NCBI GenBank assembly: GCA_028583605.1
Contig: CM053328.1
Coordinates: 35,579,722-35,643,721, forward strand
Source of the DNA: Dastarcus helophoroides
Lineage: Eukaryota; Arthropoda; Insecta; Coleoptera; Bothrideridae
Direction: 5' to 3'
Length of the DNA stretch: 64,000 nt
The position numbers and the translations under genes are program-made. The notes below the pieces were generated by a model. That model was not told where the DNA came from. It ran no database searches and was given only the letters and a program-made list of their open reading frames with translations. This document shows, in pieces, positions 1-10,299 of this stretch; position 1 is the stretch's first letter; each line of letters starts with the position of its first letter.

Positions 1-540
<540 letters not shown>

Positions 541-1511
541 TTCTCTTAGAATACTCTGAGATATTATTTGACGAGAAACAACATTCGGTATCGATACAGC
601 GTTTTAGAGAATAATACTATGTATTGGAAGTTTCCCATAATATCCCATGAGATCGCAACTACTATTTCTTAGAATGTCATTAACTGTGCCACGCTGGGTG
701 AAGATAAGAAAATAACCAGAGCGGGGATAATGTTAAAATGTGCATATGTTTACAGTCTGTGCAGTTATATTTGCTGCCACTGATAAGAATGATGTATGGC
801 AAATTGAAATAAATACTGCACGCGTGATGTGAAAATGAATCATTGAAACTATTCGTCAAAATATAGCGTGTGTAAAAAAGGTAACAAAAGCATAACCTAA
901 GAAAACAAAGTCCTCTTTACCTAGGGTTATCATCCGACCTCCATTTCTCATGGACATAATCGTGTTAAAAAATAATTCAGCCAAGAGCGAGTCGGGCTCA
1001 CACAATTCCGTACCAATTACTGCAGTGAACAGTCAATATATCAAATTAAATCATATTAACTTATGTATGAATTTGAAATTTTATCCAAATTTTCTTGTGT
1101 TATTAAAAAAATTAAAAAAAATTGTCTACTTTCAAAAACAACTTTTTTCCACAATCAATCTAAATATTTATGGAACTGATAACTGCATTGATGTCTCAAG
1201 TAAAAAGCATTCATTCGCTAATAAGTCGATGTCTAACACAGTTCATTATGTGTGATCGCTTCGGATCGTGCTATCGTAATTACTGCGTTGCGTGAACTAA
1301 TGCTAACTCCAAAAATATTCACCTAAATGAAATAATGTAAAAAGACAAATTTGATCCGCATTCTATCCTTCAGCCAAATCAAGTTTTTTATTTGAAACAT
1401 TGAACAAAACAAAATTGGATAAAACATTTTTTAATATTTTTAATGTAAAATAGAGGCAAAACTGTCGAAATTGTAATACACTTATGATGGAAATCATTCC
1501 AAACATGTGAT
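541..1511. other. unassigned AT-rich DNA
   Basis: No recognisable gene or mobile element. A frame open for 101 codons at 950-1255 has AT-rich, Lys/Asn-rich content and no motif, and I do not support it as a gene. Confidence 0.6.
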
Positions 1512-1624
1512 AAGTTTTTGTAAACAATCAGCTTATTTAATATAAATTTTTTTCATGCAATTTTAAAAAGGCCAGATTGCATGAAAAAAATTATATTAAA
1601 TAAGATGATTGTTTTCAAAACTTA
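1512..1624. repeat. perfect-like hairpin, 49-bp arms
   Basis: Left arm 1512-1560 and right arm about 1576-1624 are reverse complements with only a few mismatches, around a 15-nt loop. The inner ends read TTTTTTTCATGCAA and TTGCATGAAAAAAA. It looks like a small foldback or MITE remnant. No target duplication was clear. Confidence 0.8.
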
Positions 1625-2674
1625 AACTCCATAATTCAACAATAATGTTACCAAACGTTTCAAGATTCTGCTCTAAATTTCAATCTTAAGTTTTTCAATG
1701 TGAACTTATTATATTCCTTCAACTTTGAACGTTTTCTCAAAACTCCCACTTCTGAAGATATGAAAATTGAAACGTTTTCTCAAAATTCCCACTTCTGCAA
1801 ATATGAAAATTGGGATCGAGAAATTTTTCCCTAATATTATGGATTGTCGACGAGTTTTTAGCCTCTAAAAGCCGTTAACTGACAATGACAAAGTTGCCAT
1901 AACGTCTGAAACTCCGAAAGGTGGTGTGCATCAAAAGGAAACAACGTACACTAAAATCCAAGCTGCGTCATAGCCTCATAGCCTACGTTGTTCGAAAATC
2001 GACCCGACCAGGCCAGGGGCCAAAAGCTTACCGGATAAAACCGAGGCCCGGGAAAGAGAGGGAAACAAAGCATGGGGAAAATCCGAACCCTCCGTTGCAT
2101 CATCCCATTGTTCCAGAGTATATCGATGACATGTGTCAAGAAAGTTATTTCTTATAAATGAATTAATGTAACGGAAACATTTGAATAAATTCGGATATTT
2201 CGTTAAAAACTGGCGTTTGTTTTGCTTTGGAGCCTCTCCGTGATGTTTTGTTGATCAGTTGTTTGTGTAACACATTTCGGGCAGCATTTACTTTGTGAAT
2301 GAATAAAATTTCTACGCGTTTTTATCAGAAATTTTATCTCTTGGAAATTGTTTATTCGATAAATATTATGTGAATTTGTATATCTTTATCGGGGCTCTTT
2401 TATTTACATACTTACGTTCCCACTCGCGATAGACGCTTGACAAATCATTACCAAAGACGCAATATTTTGAAATACGTTTTCCAACATAAGAGCATTATTT
2501 CATTTAATGTACGATTTTTTTAGGGTCATTTATGAAGAAAATTACTCTATTGGGCTTTAATGAAGCTTGTAGTAGAATTGCACTATTGAAAAAATAATTA
2601 ATGACATAAAACCCCACGATCAATATAATGAAAACGTCAAAGACGAGTTGCTTTAACTAAATAGCGAAATGAAC
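1625..2674. other. unassigned DNA with a GC-richer patch
   Basis: A 43-bp unit is repeated twice at about 1729-1815. A patch at 1921-2157 is less AT-rich than its surroundings and open on both strands (78 and 62 codons). Neither translation shows a known domain, so the patch could be an exon or an old insertion. Nothing else is seen. Confidence 0.5.
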
Positions 2675-2757
2675 GTGACATATTTGCTCAGACGTTAACG
2701 AGTACTGCTCTCTTGCTAATAACGCGAAGGTAGCGGGTTCGATTCCCTGATGTGACA
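2675..2757 (+). pseudogene. tRNA-Ile(AAT)-like pseudogene
   Basis: The anticodon loop CTAATAA (2716-2722, anticodon AAT), the following CGCGAAGGT and a good B box GGTTCGATTCC (2736-2746) match eukaryotic tRNA-Ile. The acceptor arms GTGACAT (2675-2681) and ATGTGAC (2750-2756) pair at 6 of 7 positions and a run of eight T (2759-2766) follows, as for RNA polymerase III. Against function: the T stem pairs at only 3 of 5 positions, and about seven extra bases lie between the D stem (GCTC/GAGT) and the anticodon stem, giving 83 nt. It may be a decayed gene or the head of a tRNA-derived SINE. Confidence 0.65.
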
Positions 2758-2843
2758 ATTTTTTTTGGGCGCTTTTTTTTAATCTTGAACTAATAAACGG
2801 TTTAGGATATTCGTTTGCTTTACAAACCCGTAGCTATAACAGG
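2758..2843. other. T-rich spacer after tRNA pseudogene
   Basis: Contains the T-run terminator (2759-2766) and a second T-run shortly after. No other feature. Confidence 0.5.
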
Positions 2844-3345
2844 GATAGAGTGAGACATTGTCCACTCTTAGCCTAACCTAATCTAATCTAACTTACCTGA
2901 CTTAGTCTTGCTTAGTCTAGCCTAACCTAGCCAAACATAATCTAACATAACCTAAGAAAACATAACAAGACCTAACCTAACCTAAACTAACCTGACTTTG
3001 CCTAGCCTAACCTAACCTAACCAAACATAACCTAAGGACAGAGTGAGACATTGTCCACTCTTAGCCTAACCTAATCTAAACTAACTTACCTGACTTAGTC
3101 TGGCTTAGTCTAGCTTAACCTAGCCAAACATAATTTAACATAACCTAAGAAAACATAACAAGACCTAACCTAACCTAACCTAACCTAAACTAACTTGACT
3201 TTGCCTAGTCTAGCCTAACCTAACCTAGCCAAACATAACCTAACCTAACTTAGACTAGTCTAGTCTGACCTAACCTAACCTACTAACCTAACCTAGTCTA
3301 ACCTAAGGTAACCTAACCTAGCCAAACATAACCAAACTTAACCCC
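2844..3345 (-). repeat. degenerate interstitial TTAGG (CCTAA) telomere-like tract
   Basis: Dozens of CCTAA, CCTAAC, CTTAG and TCTAA words fill the segment. On the minus strand this is the insect telomere repeat TTAGG with many point changes. A block beginning GAGTGAGACATTGTCC occurs at 2848 and again at 3041, so a 193-bp piece of the already degenerate tract has been duplicated in tandem. The location inside other repeats argues for an internal telomere-like site and not a chromosome end. Confidence 0.85.
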
Positions 3346-4165
3346 ACCTGACTACGTCCACCGTCCAGCAAAGGGGCTACTAAAAAACTGCTACTAAAAA
3401 AATGTTTACCTCAAATTACCAACACAACCGTAACCTTTCGACTTAAAATTAAAATTGTCTTAAACTAGGCTAAAATCTGGAAATATGGTGGTTTCCACAA
3501 GCTCTCCAGTTTCGTTGCCAGTTCTGAATATGTAACTCCACTTTGGCCAAATCAAACGTTCCAGACACATTTCTGAAGGAGGTTATTTTAGCATTGATTA
3601 CCGTCGCAAACTTATCAACGAACTTGTCATGCAGTAAAACTGGAATTATAGAACATCGTGGGCACGTTTTCCGGTGTCCGGTGACAGAACTGTTATTAAC
3701 AACTTGTAACCTTCTTATTTTGCTTATGCGTGACTCTCCAATAAATTTTTTGTCGAATAAAACCTTTCAGAAAGTCAATTTCCAAATTCACTAGTGGTCG
3801 CTATATCATGTACTAAAATTGCCCATGATCTGCCCGATGTATACCACATACGTTCAGATTTTAATTAATAAGCTGTAAGTAACTCAAATCAACTTTAAAA
3901 TACACACAACTTTTACAAAATAGAACTTAAAATAGTAAATTGGTCGTGTTTTTACAAAAATGTCAAAAAATCGCTTCATCATGACAGATTTGTCTCAATG
4001 ATAAGTACCACCGAAATATCAAATTCATATGGCGAGGTTGTTGTTTAAGTTAGACTTGCTAAAGTCTCATTTTATATTGTAAATATTCATTAAATCGTCT
4101 TCTTATGCTAACTATTTGTCAGATTGTCGCAGTTTCAACGTTTTTTGATGATAAATAACCTTTTA
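3346..4165. other. unassigned AT-rich DNA
   Basis: No element or gene recognised. A frame of 83 codons at 3543-3794 has no motif. Confidence 0.5.
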
Positions 4166-4617
4166 TTACAAAATAATTTTCGATATTATTCTACTTACAA
4201 GAAATTCTATGACGAAAATCTAAACTTGGACTACTATTAAGTCAAGTAGGCGCATTTGCAACATTTCTTCTGTGAAATGATAAATACAAATTAAAAAGAC
4301 GCATTAACGTGTACAATGCAAAAAAATCAGTTGAACGAAAATCCTCCAAAAATCAAACCACATTCGAAAAAGTCGTCAGTAAAATAATCTAGTATTCTAC
4401 TGCAAAATAATAGTTGCAAAATTTTCGGTATTTTCTACTTGGGGAAAATTCTATGACCAAAACTAAATTTGAACTACTATAAGTCAAGTTGGTGCATCGC
4501 CAAAAATTTTTGTGTGGAGTACAAAACGAATTAAAAAAGCGTATTACCATATAAAAAAATCATCTGAAATTCGCCTAACAAAATCAAACCACATTTAGAT
4601 GTGATAAGTAAAATAAT
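4166..4617 (+). repeat. diverged tandem duplication, about 230 bp x 2
   Basis: Copies at about 4166-4395 and 4402-4617 share, in order, a TTTTCG(A/G)TATT block, AAATTCTATGAC, GACTACTAT or GAACTACTAT, AAGTCAAGT, AAATCA and AAATCAAACCACATT. Divergence is substantial, so the duplication is old. Confidence 0.75.
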
Positions 4618-5565
4618 TTGAAAATGGACTGAAGTGGCAACCCGACGACAAAACGTAAAAAGAAGAAGAAGAAAAAGAGGAAAAAGAAACAGAAAATTTA
4701 CAGGTTAGAATTTGCGGCAGCTTCCAAATTCAGATTTGAAGCGAAATCGAGTAGTATTTATCAATTTAAACTACATCTGTAAAATGTAATAATTATACAG
4801 TAGTAAAATTCAAGATTCATGTATAATATGTAAGTATAATTGTGTACACAACATTCCAAGTAACATTTTTCATCTCGTAGTTGCAGTTGCATTGAAATAT
4901 AATTGCACTGAATAGATTTTGTTCTGATGATTTATGTAGATAACTTCATAAACTTATAACTTTAAAATTAGATTTTCTTTCGCTCCAAATGGAATTTAAG
5001 AAAAAAGTAGTCATTTTTCATCACATTTAAGACAACCGAAGTTGTAGGCCTAAGTCGCTTTTCACCACTTTATACTACCTACTGATTGATACCTACGGAT
5101 GTACGAAAACAATCTACGGATGTAGACCCAAAATTTTCATAGGTCAAATTCAAATTAGAAATGTCGATGGTTTAGCGACTAATTTAAACTAATTTAAAAA
5201 CTGTCGCATACAAAAACTAACAAAAAAAAAAAAACAATTACAAGGAGGGTATTGTAAAGAATATTTATTGAATAAAAAGCGGTAAATTATAACATTATTC
5301 AATTTTTCACGAATTTGTTTAATGTTTACATTTTTAACTACAAGTTCGAATTTAGTCGCGTTTATGAGAATTGATCTTAATTCTTTTATTAAAACCATAA
5401 TTGAATTGTTCAGTAATTCCGTTTCTGGAATAACTCGACCAAGAATTATCTGACAATCCGGCTTAAAAAAGCGGACACTCACCGGTAATTTTCGAAACAA
5501 AAATCCTCCCAAAAGCACACAAAACACTTCACTTTTTATCGGAAAATACACAAAAGCTCACATTC
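4618..5565. other. unassigned AT-rich DNA
   Basis: Contains a short purine-rich AAGAAGAAGAAG tract at about 4660. A minus-strand frame at 5189-5551 is open for 120 codons. Its translation has a hydrophobic start and is Ile/Lys/Asn-rich without a recognised domain, so I do not call a gene, though it could be an exon next to the GC-richer block that follows. Confidence 0.4.
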
Positions 5566-5990
5566 TCACCACCAAAACACAAATACGTTCGAATTAACGC
5601 GATCTGAACACTTTCCAAAGACCGAAATTATTTCTTTGGCATTTTACTAGCCGAAAATTCAGTTTTCCGGTACAATATTATCGTTTTTCATGGCGGTATA
5701 ACACACATCACGGCGATAGAACTCGAACATTCGACTTTGCTTAAAATTTCGGTGGAGTTTTCAACGTTCCGACCCTGCTAGGAGGAGAGGCGGTCGCGAT
5801 AGCAATCGTGAAGTTACGGCAGCTTTCGTTGACGGAGCCAGCTAGCTTTTATTCGCCGGTGGGAGCTTACTTTTACAACGGGTTATTTTAACATCGATCG
5901 AGGAATGCTTCTTCTTGGAATTTTAAGACGGGCTGGGCGGCGTTATCGGTATCTGGAAAGAGTAAAAATGTTGGGTAATAAGTAGTAAGC
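5566..5990. promoter_or_regulatory. GC-richer, CpG-containing island, possible promoter or 5' UTR
   Basis: The block stands out from its roughly 70% AT surroundings, with several CG dinucleotides (for example GAGGCGGTCGCGATAGC and GGGCGGCGTTATCGG). Insect promoters and first exons often look like this, but no TATA box, start codon context or splice site lets me assign a gene or strand. Confidence 0.25.
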
Positions 5991-7690
5991 CAACGATGGA
6001 AGCGAGAATTTTAGCAAGGAATTACCCATTTTTGGCATCAGAGAAATCATGATCACATTTCAAATTGGTTTGGTAACTTTGACGTTTGTTATGTTGTCGT
6101 CTTGCGGATGCCTAACGTCATTCAAATTAGTTTTCAATTTTAGTTTGCCGTTGTTTTTGAATTTATATTTATCATTTCTGCAAAATAATGTAATAAATTG
6201 TTTTATAGTTATCAGCTCATTATTGGTAAATGTAATTGGTGAGGTTTCACTCGACAATTTTGTTCAAAAATGGCCTTCATATCATAATTTTAGTAAGGTT
6301 ACATTTCAGCCAAATTGGTAAGTTAAATTCCTAATTAATTTAAGTGGTGCAATCAACGATCAAATGAAAGTGACTTGATAAAATTGCCGAATAATGTTCT
6401 CTATTTATTATTACCGAACGCAATTACCTATTGATTTCTAATGGGGTATGTGGTGCCTTTGTCAGATTGACAGATTAAAAATTCAGAACCGTAGCCAGAA
6501 TTTTTTTTGGAAGGTACTTCGATCTCGCACATCTTTCGACAAATAAACGGATATTTGTGAATAGAATCAAACTTTTATAAAATAAAGTTACCATTTACAA
6601 CAAAACTGCACGAAATTTCGGGAATAAAAAGCGACATTTCGAAGATAAAGTGGGTCTTAAAATTAAATTTCCGAAAAATTTAAAAATTTCCGAAAAATTT
6701 AAAAAATTATGAAAAATTTAAAAAACTAAATACACTGTATTTAGTGATTATTTCATTGTCTTATTTGCCACAAAACATATATATTACATATATTATTTGC
6801 CAACGAATGTTAATATTGCTTTCCTACGAGCATTTGTTTGGCCTTAGTCTTTGGATATTTAACCAGCCGCAGACGAACGAATTACGTTTGAATTAATACC
6901 CTTGACTGACTATTCAATCAATATTAATACCAATATTTGCACCCCTAATTTATAGTATAACAGTATACAGTATTAATTAGTAAATAGACCAATATCCTAA
7001 TTATTTACAATTAGACGAAATTTCCCAAATTTCTATCCTAATACTGAAGAATTCTCACATAATCGAGGTCGCGTAATAGTTGTTTATTCGCTTAATTTCT
7101 CGTCCCGCATGTTTATTTTTTTCAGAGTTTTATCTTTGGTCTTATTAATCCACCCACTTGTGCAGACATGCTGGTACATTTATTATTTGAAATTGACGGC
7201 AGCACATTTGATGCAAATTACAAAGGCAATATTATGTCAGAGTGACGAGTAATACGAGCAGTGTTGCCCCTTTGTAATTAACGACTTTTTTCGTGTAAAT
7301 AGTGGCATCTATGTCTACTCTATTAAATTTTAATTGTCGAGAACTGGAAAAACTACTCAGTCAATTATAAAGAAAATGAGCATCCAAAACGAAATAGCAA
7401 AACATCTTCTGTCGAAATCGAATTTTAAGCGCTTAAACTGGCGTTTTTTTTTTGTTCATAAGATTTCACTTGAACTCAAAATTTAGTTTTTTTTTACAGC
7501 ACTTTCGATTTTGGGTTTTGCACGCAGGTATGGTGAGGATTGGTGGACAGGCTGCGACATGGTGATGCGTTCCCTTACCTCTTGTTTAATGAGGTGAAGA
7601 AAAAATCTATATTCAACCGAGAGGAATTTTTTCTGGAAATTTTTATTTTAAAATTCGTTCTTTTCTCGAGATTCTGATTTTTCTGGAAAT
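5991..7690. other. unassigned AT-rich DNA
   Basis: Frames at 6049-6321 (plus) and 6060-6257 (minus) overlap and show no motif. AATTTAAAAA words recur near 6660-6720. At about 6486 the stretch CCGTAGCCAGAATTTTTTTTGG is weakly like the terminal module described at 25637. Nothing else is supported. Confidence 0.45.
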
Positions 7691-7723
7691 TTGTCATTTT
7701 TGGAAATCTCGATCAATATTTTT

Positions 7724-7750
7724 TCTTCTTCTTCTTCTCCTTCTTCTCCT

Positions 7751-7782
<32 letters not shown>

Positions 7783-8033
7783 CTCTTCTTGTTCTTTTTC
7801 CTTTTCTCCTTCTTTTTCCTCCTCTTCTTCTTCTTCTTCTCCTTCTTCTCTTTCTTCTCCTTCTCCTTCTCCCCCTTCTTCTCTTTCTTCTCCTTCTTCT
7901 CCTTCTCCCCTTCTTCTTCTTCTCCTTCTTCTTCTCCTCCTTCTTCTTCTTCTCTTTATTCTCCTTCTTCTCCTTCTCCCCCTTCTTCTTCTTCCTCTTT
8001 TTCTTCCTCTTATTCTTCTTTTTCTTCTTCTTT

Positions 8034-8077
<44 letters not shown>

Positions 8078-8556
8078 TTTCTTCTTCTTTTTCTTCTCTT
8101 TCTTCTCCTTCTTATCCTTCTCCCCCTTCTTCTTCTTCTCCTTCTTCTTCTTCTCTTTATTCTCCTTCTTCTACTTCTCATTTTTCTTCTTCTTCTTCTC
8201 CTTCTTCTTCTCTTTATTCTCCTTCTTCTCCTTCTCCCCCTTCTACTCGTTCTTCCCCTTCTTCTCCTTCTCCCCCTTCTTCTCGTTCTTCCCCTTCTTC
8301 TCCTTCTTCTTCTCCTCCTCCTTCTTCTTCTTCCTCTTCTTCTTCCTCTTATTCTTCTTCTTCTTCTTCTTCCTCTTCTCTTCCTCTTCTTCTTTTTCTT
8401 CTTCTTCTTCTTCTTCTTCTTCTCCTTCTTCTTCTCCTTCTTCTCTTTCTTCTCCTTCTTGTCCTTCTCCTGCTTCTTCTCCTTCTTCTTCTTCTTCTTT
8501 CTCTTTTTCTTTCTCTTCTTCTTCTTCTTCTTCTTCTTCTTCTTCCCCACCTAAAA
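7724..8556. repeat. TTC/TCC polypyrimidine tract
   Basis: About 830 bp of TTC triplets interspersed with TCC and TCCTTCTCC variants. CTTCTTTATTCTCC-type blocks (about 7950, 8155, 8210) and CCCCCTTCTTCT blocks recur, so segments have been copied within the tract. The long Ser/Leu/Phe or Arg/Lys/Glu frames on both strands come from the triplet and are not genes. Such tracts can form triplex DNA. Confidence 0.97.
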
Positions 8557-8579
8557 GAATGAATAAGAAGAAGAAGACT

Positions 8580-10275
8580 TCTATTTGAAAACTTGACTAA
8601 TTTCGCCTTTTTTCTAAATTTTCACTTTTTCTCTAAATTTCAATTCTTTTTTAAAATGTCGACTTTTTTTAATTTTCTTTTCGAAATTTTGATATATTTC
8701 TGATAAATTTGCAAATTTTGATTTTATTCCCAAAATTCGTTTTTTTAACTCGACTATTTTTTTCAAAAGTTGACTTTGTTTAGGAAATGTTGAATTTTTT
8801 CTAAATTTTCAGTTTTGTTAGAAGTTTCCTTTTTTTCTCAAAATTTCGACATTTTTTCAAAATTCTTTATTTTTAATTTTGCCATTTTTCTGATGATTCT
8901 GCCAATTTGCATTTTCTATCAAATTTCGACTAATTTGCCTTTTCCTTTAAATTTAATTTCGATCTTGATTCAAAATTCAATTTTTGAAATTTCGATATTA
9001 TTCTCAAAATTAAACGTCTTTTTTTGGTTTGAATGTTTTGCCAGAGCTTGAATTTGTCTAGGAAATTTCGATTTTTTTCCAAATTTCCATTCCTTGTGGA
9101 AATTTTTTGCTTTTTCTCAAAATTTCGACTCTTTTTTGCAAAATTCTTCCTTTTTCAAAATTCTTCTTTTTTCGAAATTTTGCCATTTTCTGGTAATTCT
9201 ACTAAATTACATTTTCTCCAAAATTCTGACTAATTTCCTTTATCGATTTGAATCTCAATGTAGATGACGTCGATGTATCTTTTGCTAATCTTTTTAGATT
9301 AGTGCGCTTGAAAATGCCAGTTCTGCTGGCGAAATACGTGTCGCATAATTATTTATTTAATTGCCGACGTGGTAAAGGGGTGAAACCTTCTTTGGATCTA
9401 TCTCAAAATTAAATTTTTGAAATTTCGATTTTATTCCCAAAATTCGACTTTTTTAATTCGATTTTTTTTAACTTGATTCTGTCGAGGAAAGAACTTATTT
9501 CTAAATTTCTTTGTCTATAAATCCACGTCTTTTTTCTCAAAATGTCGACTCTGCAAGAAATTTTTTTTCCCAAATTTGCCGTTTTTCTGATTATTCTGCT
9601 TATTTGCGTTTTCTCCAAAATTTCGACTTCTGTCACAAAATTCAACCTTATTTGTTCTGCAAATTTTGTCATTTTTCTTGGAAATCGCTTTTTTAACGAA
9701 ATCTCGAAATTTTTTCAATTTTTTTTTCCAAAACTCGCCAGTTTCTTTCGAAAATTCAACTGTTCTCAAAATTTTAATTTCAGTTTTCCTTTCTTTCTCT
9801 AAATGTTTAGTTACTAACTCAAAAATGTTGGATTGACTGATATTCTAAAATTTTCAGTTTTTGTAATAAATTCCGATTTTTTTCAAAATTAGGACTTTTT
9901 TTCTGATAATTTCTCGAAATTTCATTCGGTCTCAAAATTCATCTTTTTCTAAAATTTCGACTTTATTTCTAAAATTTGAAAAAATCGACATGAAAATGGG
10001 TCAAAATTTTGAAATATAGGAACTCTTTAAATAGTTGAAATTTTAAAAATGTTGAAATTTTGAAGATACCTTTTCAAAATAAAAAAATATTTAAAAAGAA
10101 GCCAAAGTTTTCGAAAAATTTTAAATTTTCAAAACAAGTCGAAATTTTGAAAAATAGAGCAAATTTTGGAGTCGATATTTTCAGAAAAATTTGAAATTTT
10201 TAAAAGTCCCAAATTGTGTAAAAAAAATTCGAAAATATTAAAAAAAGGTTAACATTTTTAGAACGGCTAAAATTT
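8580..10275. repeat. degenerate AAATTTCGACTTTTT-type array with orientation switch
   Basis: Words such as AAATTTCGAC, AAATTCGAC and TTTTTCTCAAAATT recur every 15-25 bases. Up to about 9970 they run in the TCGACTTTTT orientation; from about 9985 to 10275 the complement (TCGAAATTTTGAAAA) predominates, so the array flips strand. A segment at about 9241-9405 is not array-like and holds a possible hammerhead-like remnant. Confidence 0.8.
9303..9345 (+). ncRNA. possible decayed hammerhead-like motif
   Basis: A stem GCCAG/CTGGC with loop TTCTG is preceded by TTGAAAAT and followed by GAAA, with flanks TGCG and CGCA that can pair. The layout matches the better motifs elsewhere in this window, but the CUGANGA core is changed at two positions. 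Treat as a remnant at best. Confidence 0.25.
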
Positions 10276-10299
10276 TGAAGTTATAATTTTTAAAAACCC

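Noticed and set aside
950..1255. Frame of 101 codons
   Set aside because: Low-complexity composition and no motif.
5189..5551. Minus frame of 120 codons as a gene
   Set aside because: No domain, AT-driven composition, no splice or start context. Left as unassigned.
7648..8562. Three long frames (257-300 codons) on both strands
   Set aside because: They are translations of a TTC/TCC tract: only Arg/Lys/Glu or Ser/Leu/Phe. No gene evidence.
8815..9802. Phe/Ile/Lys-rich frames of 60-90 codons, and similar frames in all other AAATTTCGA arrays
   Set aside because: They follow from the repeated words TTTTTC and AAATTTC and have no consistent start or domain.
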